From Methanoplanus endosymbiosus (GTDB taxonomy: Archaea; Halobacteriota; Methanomicrobia; Methanomicrobiales; Methanomicrobiaceae), in assembly GCF_024662215.1 (NCBI RefSeq), contig NZ_CP096115.1, positions 2,678,935 to 2,742,934 on the forward strand: a stretch of DNA of 64,000 bases. The letters are read 5' to 3'. Shown here one piece after another: positions 17,543-26,130 of this stretch; within the stretch, counting starts at the first letter, position 1, and each line of letters starts with the position of its first letter. The position numbers and the translations under genes are program-made. A model generated the notes under the pieces. It made no database searches and had not been told where the DNA came from. It was given only the letters and a program-made list of their open reading frames with translations.

Positions 17543-17551
17543 TGTACCTGA
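17533..17551. promoter_or_regulatory. Perfect 19-bp inverted repeat over a start codon
   Basis: TCAGGTACA-T-TGTACCTGA: nine-base arms with a one-base centre, read on either strand. The ATG of the DUF1922-type gene (complement of 17540-17542) falls in its middle. As DNA it could be an operator; as RNA the one-base loop is too tight for a full hairpin, though a shorter one could form. Upstream on the minus strand the 12-mer CCGGAGGACAAC occurs twice. Function inferred. Confidence 0.4.
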
Positions 17552-17763
17552 ATATTCCCTGATAACTGATATAAGTTGTCCTCCGGAGGTTGCACTTTGT
17601 TGTCCTCCGGTTATTATGGTCATAATCCGGTTATCATCCGGTATTGCTGCCTGTCCGGGCATATACCTAATTCATGAAATTCTGTGTGGGTTATGCCGCA
17701 GTGCCCTGCTGATTTGGCAAAAATTATCTTATAAGAGCTTAAATTAGATATTGCTGATATAAC

Positions 17764-18540
17764 ATGAGTGTAGAAGTAATTCCGGTTGAAAAACTCCCGA
17801 TATTTCATAACGGTGATGATCTCGCTGAAAGTATTGCGTCAGGGTTTGAGTTTTCAGATGGTGATATCATCTGTATAGCATCATCTGTATATTCAAAGAC
17901 GAAAGGGTATATCCGCCAGCTTGATGAGATAATTCCGGGTGAGAAGGCAGCAGAGATAGCCGGCGTATGCGGCGAGGACCCACGCTTTATTCAGGCAGTT
18001 TTAGACACCACAGAAGATCTCATACTTGACCGGCCTTTTGTTCTCTCACAGGTCAGATGCGGGCATGTCGGTGTCAGGGCCGGTGTTGACAACAGCAATG
18101 TTGAGGACGGAACTATTATTTACCTTCCGCCTGAGCCGATGGAGTCAGCAGAGGAGATGAGGGTGAGGTTTAAGGAGATTACTGGTAAGGATGTCAGGGT
18201 AATTATCACTGATACCTGTGGGCGGTCTTTCAGGCGTGGGCAGACCGGCGTTGCAATCGGATGGGCAGGGATGACTGCTATTCATGACTTCAGAGGCGAC
18301 TGCGATCTCTTTGGCAGGGTTTTAGAGATAACAGAAGAGGCTGTTGTTGATGAGATTGCTGCCTTTGCAAACTTCATAATGGGAGAGTCTGACAGGGGGG
18401 TTCCTGCTGTTGTGTTCCGGAACTGTGGGTCATGGAAGGGTCATGATGAACTGTACTTCAGACCTGAAGAGGACATCACCAGAAGGGCACTGAAGAGATC
18501 TTATATGACTAAAGAGGATAGCCACAACGGGAAGGCGTAA
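17764..18540 (+). CDS. cofE: Coenzyme F420-0:L-glutamate ligase
   Basis: 258 residues, usual CofE length. It shows the family blocks DGDIICIASSVYSKTKGYIR, FVLSQVRCGHVGVRAGVDNSN, VIITDTCGRSFRRGQTGVAIGWAG and FRGDCDLFGR. CofE adds two glutamates to F420-0 with GTP to make F420-2, the hydride carrier of methanogenesis. It has its own upstream region; no other F420 biosynthesis gene is adjacent. Confidence 0.95.
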   Translation: MSVEVIPVEKLPIFHNGDDLAESIASGFEFSDGDIICIASSVYSKTKGYIRQLDEIIPGEKAAEIAGVCGEDPRFIQAVLDTTEDLILDRPFVLSQVRCGHVGVRAGVDNSNVEDGTIIYLPPEPMESAEEMRVRFKEITGKDVRVIITDTCGRSFRRGQTGVAIGWAGMTAIHDFRGDCDLFGRVLEITEEAVVDEIAAFANFIMGESDRGVPAVVFRNCGSWKGHDELYFRPEEDITRRALKRSYMTKEDSHNGKA

Positions 18541-18552
18541 ATAGATCCAATT

Positions 18553-18592
18553 GTCAACTACCCCTGAGCTAAAGACACAGGGGTTTCCTGCT
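18553..18592 (-). repeat. Decayed right-end hairpin of the tnpB element
   Basis: Read on the minus strand these 40 bases align without gaps to the last 40 bases of the tnpB element (54251-54290), 34 identical by my count, ending GTTGAC where the element ends GTTCAC. The hairpin loop TCTTTAG is intact, and one stem pair changed from T-A to C-G together. No left end or scaffold core is found on the higher-coordinate side, so it is a solitary relic immediately downstream of cofE. The remaining bases up to 18804 hold only AT-rich sequence with T runs. Confidence 0.68.
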
Positions 18593-18804
18593 ATGTTCTT
18601 ATGAAAGAGAAATCGTTCAGACAGATAATAATGAATCAGACATATAAAGATAGATCTGAATCTGTAATTAAAATATATTATTTTTGATTTTCCTGACAGT
18701 TTTTGCCGGGAAAATTATTTTTTTCTGCCTTATAATCCGGCTGAAAAATTATTCCGCTGTTTAAGATCTCCGGTTCTGAATTCCGGAGTTAAACATTTTG
18801 CTCC

Positions 18805-18966
18805 TTAAAACAGGTGATTCAGCACTGCGATAATTATTCCGGCTGCTGCTGCTGTGATAAGAACTGCTTTTGGAGGAATGTGGACTGCCCTTCTGTCCTC
18901 ACTGTCATAATATGTGACAAGACCTGCGGATGAGATCAGGTTGCCGCCTTTTTTCTTTGCTGCCAT
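18805..18966 (-). CDS. secG: Preprotein translocase subunit SecG (Sec61 beta)
   Basis: 53 residues from the ATG at 18966 (a longer frame to 19017 lacks family similarity). The sequence AKKKGGNLISSAGLVTYYD followed by SEDRRAVHIPPKAVL and one C-terminal membrane helix is the archaeal Sec61 beta pattern. It is the small tail-anchored subunit of the SecYE translocon. It diverges from the amidohydrolase gene across about 53 bases that must hold both promoters. Confidence 0.93.
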   Translation of the reverse strand: MAAKKKGGNLISSAGLVTYYDSEDRRAVHIPPKAVLITAAAAGIIIAVLNHLF

Positions 18967-19019
18967 ATTATTATTATATCTGTCATTCAGGATATATAAA
19001 GTAAGGCAGGTCGGCATTT

Positions 19020-20048
19020 ATGGAAGATGAATATACAGTTTCCGGAATTGTCTTTGCAGGCAGGGATCTTGAGGCAGTAAAGGCAGAAATAGTAGTTAAA
19101 TCCGGAATTATAACCTCGGTTGAGGAGAGGGAGAATGTCGATGAGAGATGGATACTGCCGTCATTCTTCAATGCCCATACACATATCGCCGACACAGTCG
19201 CGATGGACTACCCGGTATCAGGCAGCCTCTCAGAGCTTGTTGCACCTCCAAACGGTATTAAGCACAGGCTTCTTTCAGAATCAGACCCTGAATATATCAT
19301 CTCTGCCATGAGGGCAACTATAGGATATATGAAATCTTCGGCAACGGCCGGATTTCTTGACTTTCGGGAAGGGGGTATTTCCGGTGTGAAACTCCTTAAA
19401 TCCGCCCTTGCCGGGGGGAATATTGACGGCAGAATCCTGGGGCGGAATGGTGGTGAGGATATAGCTGACGGTATTGGTGTGTCCAGTATAAAGGAGGGGG
19501 TTTTGGCTGTTGAGGCTGCAAAGAGGTCTAAAAATTCCGGTAAATTTGTGGCATTCCATGCCGGGGAGAAGGATGCCCGTGATGTTGACGGTGCTATTGA
19601 TCTAAATCCTGACCTCCTTGTCCACTGCACCCATGCAACCGATTCCCAGCTTAAACGTTGTGCTGATGAAGGCATACCCATTGCAGTCTGTCCACGATCA
19701 AACTGGTGCCTTGGTGTCGCATCCGGAAAAAACAACCCGCCCATACATAAAATGCTGGATTTCGGCTGCAAAGTTCTCTTGGGGACGGATAATGTGATGT
19801 TTGTTCAGCCTGATATATTCTCTGAGATGTCGTTTTTATCCTTTGTATATGGGGTGAATGCCGCTGATATTTACAGAATGGCAGTTGATGGATCATCCCT
19901 CTTTGGCGGGCCGTATTACATCCGGAAAAGTGCTCCGGCGAGGTTTTATGTGGTTAATTCTGCGCGTTTTAACACCGGATTTTCAAAAAATCCTCTAAAA
20001 ACCGTTGTTACAAGGATAAATTCATCTCATCTGGATAAAGACTATTAA
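19020..20048 (+). CDS. Amidohydrolase-superfamily metal-dependent hydrolase
   Basis: 342 residues. Metal-site motifs in order: HTH in FFNAHTHIAD, H in FHAGEKD, H in LVHCTHATD, then CPRSNWCLG, and GTDN, with a C-terminal AP-ARFYVVN beta tail. This resembles the chlorohydrolase/5-methylthioadenosine deaminase branch that deaminates aminated rings, although the protein is shorter than the usual 420 residues. Substrate unknown; TATA-like signals lie in the divergent gap with secG. Confidence 0.82.
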   Translation: MEDEYTVSGIVFAGRDLEAVKAEIVVKSGIITSVEERENVDERWILPSFFNAHTHIADTVAMDYPVSGSLSELVAPPNGIKHRLLSESDPEYIISAMRATIGYMKSSATAGFLDFREGGISGVKLLKSALAGGNIDGRILGRNGGEDIADGIGVSSIKEGVLAVEAAKRSKNSGKFVAFHAGEKDARDVDGAIDLNPDLLVHCTHATDSQLKRCADEGIPIAVCPRSNWCLGVASGKNNPPIHKMLDFGCKVLLGTDNVMFVQPDIFSEMSFLSFVYGVNAADIYRMAVDGSSLFGGPYYIRKSAPARFYVVNSARFNTGFSKNPLKTVVTRINSSHLDKDY

Positions 20049-20085
20049 TCTGGTTTTTTAAAGATCAATTATCAGAGGCCAGAAT

Positions 20086-20514
20086 ATGTTTAAGACTATT
20101 CTTACTGCCGTTGATGGCTCTGAGGTGGGTAACAAATCCCTTCAGGCGGCTATTGATGAGGCAAAATTAAGAAAGGCCGGATTACATGCTATTTATGTAG
20201 TTGAGACCGGGGGGTTTTCATCCATTCCGACAGACAGCACAATGGAGATTATCTACAGCCGTATGGAATCCGAGGGTCAGAAAGCGCTGAAAGATGGAGC
20301 AAAACTGGCTGAAGAGCACGGAATAGAGTTGACTACCAAAACTTCCCAGGGTCATGCCGGAGAAGAGATATTGAAGTACGCTGCTGAGATCGGTGCAGAT
20401 CTTATTGTCATGGGTTCTCATGGCAAGAGTGAGGTTGAGCGCCTGCTTCTTGGAAGTGTAACAGATTATGTGATTAAACACAGCAATGTCTCTACTATGG
20501 TGGTGAGATTATAG
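20086..20514 (+). CDS. Universal stress protein UspA family
   Basis: 142 residues with the ATP-binding Usp layout: ILTAVDGSEVGNKSLQAA at the start and the GSHGKSEVERLLLGSVTDYV motif (G-x2-G-x9-G-S) at the end. Such proteins bind ATP and are induced by stress, with loosely defined roles. The stop codon lies only 24 bases before the ATG of the CBS-domain gene and may be overlapped by its real start, so the two form one operon. Confidence 0.92.
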   Translation: MFKTILTAVDGSEVGNKSLQAAIDEAKLRKAGLHAIYVVETGGFSSIPTDSTMEIIYSRMESEGQKALKDGAKLAEEHGIELTTKTSQGHAGEEILKYAAEIGADLIVMGSHGKSEVERLLLGSVTDYVIKHSNVSTMVVRL

Positions 20515-20537
20515 AACAGAGGTATGTAAAAGACTAC

Positions 20538-21359
20538 ATGACTGAGGATGTAGTCTCAGTTGAAACACCGGGTAACAGGGATGATGTCTTAAGGATTCTG
20601 AAGAGAACCGGAATAAGCGGCGTTCCTGTAACTAAGGAAGGCAAACTTGTCGGGATTATCACAAGAAAGGATCTCCTCAGAAAGGCTGACGAGACACAGT
20701 TAAGCCTTCTGATGACATCAGATCCACTGACAGTTCCGCCGGATACCACCATTGAAGAGGCAGCTGAAATTATGATAAAACGTAATTTCAGAAGGCTTCC
20801 TGTTGTTGAAGATGGCAGACTTCTTGGAATTTTGAGTGTGGCTGACCTTGTCAGTGCTGTTTCACAGACAAAGAATTCCGAAGAGATCCGCCTGAAATAT
20901 ACAAGGCCGACATTTGCACTATGGGAGGATACACCTCTGCCACTTGTCGGAAGAATCATGGAGATATCCGGTTACGATGCTGTACCTATCCTTAATCAGG
21001 ATTCTATGCTCACCGGAATTATATCGGAGAGGGATCTCATCAAGCAGGCTCTCATTGAAGACAGTGTTGAGGTCTCAGATCTCTCAAACGGCACTGATGA
21101 CGATGAGTGGACATGGGAAAGTATAAGAGATATGCATACCATTTCTTTTGGCATATCCAAAGTGCAGCTCCCGTTAAAGCCTGTTAAAGAGGCAATGATT
21201 AAGGATGTTGTGGCAGTTCCTCAGAATGCTGAGATCAGTGACTGTGCTTTAAAGATGAAGCGGTCAAGGGTTGATCAGCTTCCTGTGACAAACGGAGACA
21301 AGAAGATGGTCTCCATGCTCTTTGACAGGGATGTCATCAGGGCACTGCTTGAAAAATAG
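20538..21359 (+). CDS. Protein with four CBS domains
   Basis: 273 residues made of two CBS pairs: TEDVVSVETPGNRDDVLRIL...GIITRKDLL, MTSDPLTVPPDTTIEEAA...GILSVADLV, a more divergent third repeat near 125-175, and MIKDVVAVPQNAEISDCAL...RDVIRAL. CBS pairs bind adenosyl nucleotides as energy sensors. The ATG at 20538 lacks a ribosome site and clips the first repeat; the frame is open upstream through ...EQRYVKDYM, so a non-standard start near the uspA stop is possible. No catalytic domain is attached. Confidence 0.85.
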   Translation: MTEDVVSVETPGNRDDVLRILKRTGISGVPVTKEGKLVGIITRKDLLRKADETQLSLLMTSDPLTVPPDTTIEEAAEIMIKRNFRRLPVVEDGRLLGILSVADLVSAVSQTKNSEEIRLKYTRPTFALWEDTPLPLVGRIMEISGYDAVPILNQDSMLTGIISERDLIKQALIEDSVEVSDLSNGTDDDEWTWESIRDMHTISFGISKVQLPLKPVKEAMIKDVVAVPQNAEISDCALKMKRSRVDQLPVTNGDKKMVSMLFDRDVIRALLEK

Positions 21360-21538
21360 ATTTTTGAAGTTGTATCTGCCGGAAATCCGGAATAATTCCG
21401 GCAAAATAAATTTCCGGCTAATCTCATTATAAGGGATATTACAACAACATTTAAGGATAATAAAGACGTTTCTATATCTGAAGCGTTTTTGTTTAGGTTT
21501 CAAACCCTTCAATATTATAAATTACGGAGCGGGTTCTA

Positions 21539-22159
21539 GTGCAAGAGGTCTCCAAAGAAATTATGAAAGGAACTACCACTGTCGGGTTATTATTCGATGG
21601 CGGTATAGTTTTGGCAACGGAGAGAAGAGCCACGATGGGCAATATGATCGCGAGCAAGAAGGCCAAGAAGGTCTATCAGATCTCTGATCGTATTGGTATG
21701 ACTATAGCCGGCGGTGTAGGCGATGCCCAGCAGCTTGCACGTCTTATGCAGGTTGAGTGCAGCCTCTTCAATATCAGAAGAGGCAGGCCTATAGCCGTTG
21801 GTGCGGCTGCCACACTCCTCAGCAATGTCTTAAACCAGAACAGGATGTACCCATATTATGTCCAGCTGCTCGTTGGCGGCATTGACAGAAATGGTCCGTC
21901 CATCTATTCGGTTGACGCTCTTGGTGGAGCATCTCCTGAAGACAGGATTGTGGCTACAGGGTCAGGCTCACCGTTTGCCTATGGTGTCCTTGAGGACAGG
22001 TTTGAAGACGGTATGTCAGAGAAGGAATGCCTTGATCTGGCCATCCGTGCCCTTAGATCAGCAATGAGAAGGGATTCAGCCTCAGGAGAGGACATCAGTA
22101 TAGTTGTTATTACCGAAGACAAATATGAAGAATTAATGGAATCGGGTATTAAAGGCTAA
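21539..22159 (+). CDS. psmB: Proteasome beta subunit
   Basis: 206 residues from a GTG, with GGAG 8-12 bases upstream. An 11-residue propeptide ends in KG before TTTVG, so T12 becomes the catalytic N-terminal threonine after autocleavage. Also present are the D in [12 protein letters not shown], the catalytic lysine region [24 protein letters not shown], and the C-terminal [10 protein letters not shown]. It forms the proteolytic rings of the 20S archaeal proteasome. A TATA-like TATTATAAAT lies at 21512-21521. aCPSF1 follows 46 bases later. Confidence 0.97.
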   Translation: MQEVSKEIMKGTTTVGLLFDGGIVLATERRATMGNMIASKKAKKVYQISDRIGMTIAGGVGDAQQLARLMQVECSLFNIRRGRPIAVGAAATLLSNVLNQNRMYPYYVQLLVGGIDRNGPSIYSVDALGGASPEDRIVATGSGSPFAYGVLEDRFEDGMSEKECLDLAIRALRSAMRRDSASGEDISIVVITEDKYEELMESGIKG

Positions 22160-22205
22160 TATTTGAAAAATAACCAGATTTCTTCTTTTTTTTAGGACGT
22201 TTTTA

Positions 22206-24098
22206 ATGTTAATAGAGGACAGATTAAAGGATCTAAAGGCTAAAATAGATGCAAAGGTTCCTGCCGGAATTAAGGTTTCGGAGGTAGAGTTTGAGGGGCC
22301 TGAACTTGTTATCTACACTGATGATCCAAAAAAGTTCGCTGATGAAGCGGATCTCATAAAAATACTGGCGCGTGAACTCAGAAAGAGGATCGTTGTCAGG
22401 CCGAATATTCTGGAAGATCCTGAAATTGCGGCGGATAAAGTAAATAAAGTTGTGCCTGATGGTGCCGGAATAACTGACCTCTTTTTTGATCCGGATACCG
22501 GAGAGGTTTTAATAGAGGCTGAAAAGCCGGGGGTAGTGATTGGTAAGAACGGCGCTACCTTAAGGGATATTACAAAGGAGATTGGCTGGACACCTAAAGT
22601 AGTCAGGACTCCGCCGATTGAAAGTATAACAGTAAAACAGACGAGACAGTACTTACGTGCTGTAAAGGATGAGAGAAAGGAGTTTTTAAGGACAATTGGC
22701 CGCAGAATCCACAGGGATATCACAAGCAAGGACAAATGGCTCCGTGTGACCACGCTTGGGTGCTGCCGTGAGGTAGGAAGAGCGGCATTTCTGCTGTCAA
22801 CTCCGGAGAGCAAGATTTTAATCGACTGCGGTGAAAAACCGGGTAACAGTGACGGTTATCCTTATCTCTATGTCCCGGAGATTTACCCGCTCAATTCACT
22901 TGATGCGGTTGTAATTACACATGCCCATCTTGACCACTGTGCACTTGTCCCCCTTCTGTATAAATATGGATATGAAGGGCCTGTGTACAGCACTCCTGCG
23001 ACAAGGGATCTGGCGGTTATGCTTCAGCTAGATTACCTTGATGTGGTATCCAATGAGACGAACAAGGCTCCCTACACCTCAAAAGAGGTTCAGCAGTACC
23101 TGAAGCATTCGATTACGCTCAATTACGGCAGTGTGACTGATATCGCACCTGATGTAAAGCTGACCTATCATAATGCAGGGCACATTCTCGGATCTGCTAT
23201 TGCGCATTTCCATGTCGGTGACGGGCTGTACAATATTGCCTTTACCGGTGACTTCAACTATGCAAAAAGCAGGCTTTTCGGGCCGGCAACCTCGCAGTTC
23301 CCACGTCTTGAAGCTGTTTTCATGGAGAGCACATATGGCGGTTCAAATGATATGCAGCCGTCAAGAAAGGATGCTGAGGAGAAGCTCTATGAGGCCGTCA
23401 ATGATACTGTCAACCGCGGCGGAAAGGTTATCATTCCGGCTTTTGCAGTGGGCAGATCTCAGGAGGTCATGCTCGCCCTTGAGGAGGGTATGAGGCTTGA
23501 GAAGATTCCGAAGGTGAAGGTCTATCTTGACGGAATGATCAAGGAGGCTACCGCTATTCATACGACATATCCGGAATATCTTAATCCTGACCTGAGAAAG
23601 CTGATCTTCCAGGACGGTATGAATCCATTCCTGGCAGACTGCTTTGAACAGGTGGATTCGTCCTCAAAACGTGGAGATATAATCGGAAGCAGTGACCCCT
23701 GTGTTATCATAACGACAAGTGGTATGCTAAACGGCGGCCCTGTTATGGAGTATCTCCACGGTCTTGCGCAGTATGATAAGAATATGCTCATCTTTGTCGG
23801 ATATCAGGCAGACGGTACGGTTGGCCGCAGAATCCAGAAGGGCTGGAAGGAGATACCTATGGGCAGGCGTGAATCGATAAATATAGCTCTGGAGATAAGG
23901 ACGGTTGACGGTTTCTCCGGTCATTCGGACAGAAAGCAGCTGATGGCTTATGTGAACCACTTAAACCCGCGGCCTGAGAAAATATTTACTATTCACGGTG
24001 ATGAGAAGAGTGCAATTGATCTTGCAAGCTCTATTTACAAGCGGTATAAGATCGAGACCCACGCACCGAGAAATCTTGAGACCTACAGGATGGTCTGA
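22206..24098 (+). CDS. KH-domain beta-CASP ribonuclease aCPSF1
   Basis: 630 residues. Two N-terminal KH domains (about 1-145; second has VIGKNGATLRDI), then a metallo-beta-lactamase core with H239-x-H241-x-D243-H244, GHILGSA, TGDFNY, and the beta-CASP motifs MESTYGG, IPAFAVGRSQEVMLAL, TTSGMLNGGP and FSGHSDRKQL. This archaeal CPSF73 homolog is the general 3'-end transcription termination nuclease in methanogens, cutting at U-rich sites. The psmB-aCPSF1 adjacency is frequent in methanogens. Confidence 0.96.
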   Translation: MLIEDRLKDLKAKIDAKVPAGIKVSEVEFEGPELVIYTDDPKKFADEADLIKILARELRKRIVVRPNILEDPEIAADKVNKVVPDGAGITDLFFDPDTGEVLIEAEKPGVVIGKNGATLRDITKEIGWTPKVVRTPPIESITVKQTRQYLRAVKDERKEFLRTIGRRIHRDITSKDKWLRVTTLGCCREVGRAAFLLSTPESKILIDCGEKPGNSDGYPYLYVPEIYPLNSLDAVVITHAHLDHCALVPLLYKYGYEGPVYSTPATRDLAVMLQLDYLDVVSNETNKAPYTSKEVQQYLKHSITLNYGSVTDIAPDVKLTYHNAGHILGSAIAHFHVGDGLYNIAFTGDFNYAKSRLFGPATSQFPRLEAVFMESTYGGSNDMQPSRKDAEEKLYEAVNDTVNRGGKVIIPAFAVGRSQEVMLALEEGMRLEKIPKVKVYLDGMIKEATAIHTTYPEYLNPDLRKLIFQDGMNPFLADCFEQVDSSSKRGDIIGSSDPCVIITTSGMLNGGPVMEYLHGLAQYDKNMLIFVGYQADGTVGRRIQKGWKEIPMGRRESINIALEIRTVDGFSGHSDRKQLMAYVNHLNPRPEKIFTIHGDEKSAIDLASSIYKRYKIETHAPRNLETYRMV

Positions 24099-24120
24099 GA
24101 TAATAATATTTATATTATAA

Positions 24121-24184
24121 TTTTTTGTTTGATTTCTGGTGTTCTCACCCGGAATTTTTTATTTTTTATTTTCATGTTTTTTTG
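24121..24184 (+). terminator. U-rich termination region after aCPSF1
   Basis: Just after the aCPSF1 stop there are repeated T tracts (24121-24126, 24155-24160, 24162-24167 and 24177-24182) in an AT-rich setting without a strong hairpin. This is the form used for archaeal termination, including aCPSF1-dependent sites. The rest of the gap up to 24372 shows no gene. Confidence 0.5.
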
Positions 24185-24372
24185 TTCTCTTTTATCCGGT
24201 GTTGTTATGATGTTGTGGGGTCTGGTAAGATATAATATTCTCATACTTCAGCAGTCTGTAAAATTAGTATGGGTGGATTTAATTAATTGTCCGGCAATAA
24301 TTAACTGTTAAATCCTGTCCGGAGTTTTCATATCCCTGACTTTTCCGGAAACCGGATTTTGGTGCTCTGTTT

Positions 24373-25467
24373 ATGAAGGAGAGAATATCAATACTTCTGG
24401 GAATGGTTGCCGTAATGGCACTTTCAAACGCTGTTGTTCCTGTTCTGCCGTTTTTTGCAGATGAATCCCCCGGGATTCAGGGCGCAATATTTTCTGCCTA
24501 TTTCTTCGGGGCATTTCTGACAGTTTTTCCTGCCGGAACTTTATCTGACCGTATTGGCAAAATTCCGCTGATAAGGGCCGGTCTGATTATGACGATAATT
24601 TCAGGTCTCCTTATTTATTTTGTCCCTGTGGCTCTTCCTGTGGTTATATTCCGGTTTATTGAGGGTATTGGTGCAGGGATGTTTGTCGTATGTGCCATGT
24701 CATGGGTCAATGAACAGGAGGATCACAAGAAGCTTGCCGGATATATCATTGCGGCTCTTAATCTTGGTCTTCTGAGTGGCCTCGTCTTTGCCGGTGCGCT
24801 TGATCCATACTTTGGTGCAACAGGCGGTGTGGCGGTTTTTACGGTTTTAACTGTTATTCCACTGCTTATTCATCTGTATGCAAGGGAGGATGTCACTGAG
24901 AGCACTGCCCCGCCTGCGGATATCATGGCCATTCTTGCGGATTACAAATGGCTGTATCTGTCGGCTCTCATTCTTGTTGGTGCAACGGGTGTTGTTACAG
25001 CCCTTTATCCGGAGTTTACCGATGAAGCACCCCTTATGCTCAGCTTTCAGATCGGGATTATGAACTTCTCAACTATTGTTTCATCGGTGATTGCACCAAA
25101 GCTTGATCTAAAGCCTGTGCCTGTGATCAGAGCCGGCTCGGTTATGATGGGTTTTCTGGTTATAGCCGGATATTTCGTACCGGAAGTCTCTCTTATTGCG
25201 ATATTTTCTGTATTTTCAATGATTGGTCTGATTGCAGGGTTTATTATGGTTGGACAGATGGAGTTTCTTGCAGAGACCGGATACAGGCAGGGGACGGTTA
25301 TTGGTCTGCTTACGGTCTCATCATATGCAGGAATGACTTTTCTGCCGTTCTTCGCCGGAATTATAGCTGAGTACAGTTATCTTGTATCGTTTGTGATTGT
25401 AGGACTTCTGGCTTTTATGATGTCACTGTTAATCGGGCGGTGCAGGTGCACACTGACGGTAAAATAG
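24373..25467 (+). CDS. Major facilitator superfamily transporter
   Basis: 364 residues, about eleven or twelve membrane helices. The MFS loop motif is FPAGTLSDRIGKIPLIRAG between helices 2 and 3, with IEGIGAGMFVVCAMSWVNE in helix 4. Shorter than typical drug exporters (about 400). Substrate not predictable. It converges on the relic at 25478, separated by 10 bases. Confidence 0.85.
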   Translation: MKERISILLGMVAVMALSNAVVPVLPFFADESPGIQGAIFSAYFFGAFLTVFPAGTLSDRIGKIPLIRAGLIMTIISGLLIYFVPVALPVVIFRFIEGIGAGMFVVCAMSWVNEQEDHKKLAGYIIAALNLGLLSGLVFAGALDPYFGATGGVAVFTVLTVIPLLIHLYAREDVTESTAPPADIMAILADYKWLYLSALILVGATGVVTALYPEFTDEAPLMLSFQIGIMNFSTIVSSVIAPKLDLKPVPVIRAGSVMMGFLVIAGYFVPEVSLIAIFSVFSMIGLIAGFIMVGQMEFLAETGYRQGTVIGLLTVSSYAGMTFLPFFAGIIAEYSYLVSFVIVGLLAFMMSLLIGRCRCTLTVK

Positions 25468-25477
25468 ATCTCTTTAG

Positions 25478-26130
25478 CTATTTTTCCGGAGTTTGTCTGT
25501 CCAGTTTCTCTTTTCCCTCTTTTGTGAGCCTGTACTGCTGAATTCTGCTTTTGGGTTTTTCCGGCACTGTATATTCGATATATTTATCGGCCAGCATCTG
25601 GCGGATAACTCTGTTGATCTGGCCTGTTACAGTTTTCTTTCCCAGTCTTTTTGATATCAGTGATTTTGACATTGGACCATCATAAAGCATTCTGAGTATA
25701 TGATCTTCCATTAATTCCGGTTGCGGCTCTGTTTTGACTCTGCCCCGACTCTGCCCTGACTCTGCCCTGACTCTGCCCCGACTCAGATTTTTGTTCACCT
25801 GAGAGAACCGGACGTCTGAATGTAACTGTAACCCACGACCCGGATACTTCAATATCAGGTTCTGCAACTCCATAATCTCTGCACATCCAGCGTATTCTTC
25901 GGATTCCGCTCCCTATCTGCTCTACAAGGTTCATCCGCTGGAATATTCCAAACAGAAGCGGATTTCGGGGTACACTTTTGACACCAAGATCTTCCTCACG
26001 CATTCCGGCGGGAAGACCTCCGGGTGTGACGATCTCAACTCTGTCCTGGAAAATATATATCTGGATATTTTTATGTGAGTCTGTCTGTGGAAGTTCCTTA
26101 AACAGACGGTGTCCGGGATTAATCCTTCAC
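25478..26130 (-). pseudogene. Truncated, frameshifted AlbA/HATPase_c_4-type regulator
   Basis: Reading from about 26130 on the minus strand, one frame gives HRLFKELPQ... then QDRVEIVTPGGLPAG, SVPRNPLLFGIFQRMNLVEQ and IGSGIRRIRWMCRDYG, the C-terminal half of Schlafen-AlbA_2/HATPase_c_4 transcriptional regulators. Near 25736-25785 this frame becomes non-homologous and the winged-helix end (MEDHILRMLYDGPMSKSLISKRLGKK) continues in another frame to 25478. The N-terminal AlbA domain is missing; the fragment starts where the upstream lipoprotein gene ends. An 11-bp tandem repeat lies at the frame break. Confidence 0.75.
25736..25785. repeat. 11-bp tandem repeat at the frame break
   Basis: Four complete head-to-tail units of GACTCTGCCC(C/T) (25736, 25747, 25758, 25769) plus a partial fifth. 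Eleven is not a multiple of three, so each gain or loss shifts frame. By coordinate arithmetic, gain of one unit or loss of two would join the two open frames of the regulator relic. On the protein level the unit reads as Ser/Gly/Gln/Arg-rich text in every frame. Confidence 0.85.

Noticed and set aside
25478-26130. Two separate small genes instead of one broken regulator
   Set aside because: The two frames carry consecutive parts of one known protein family and meet at a frame-shifting repeat; the first lacks its N-terminus.
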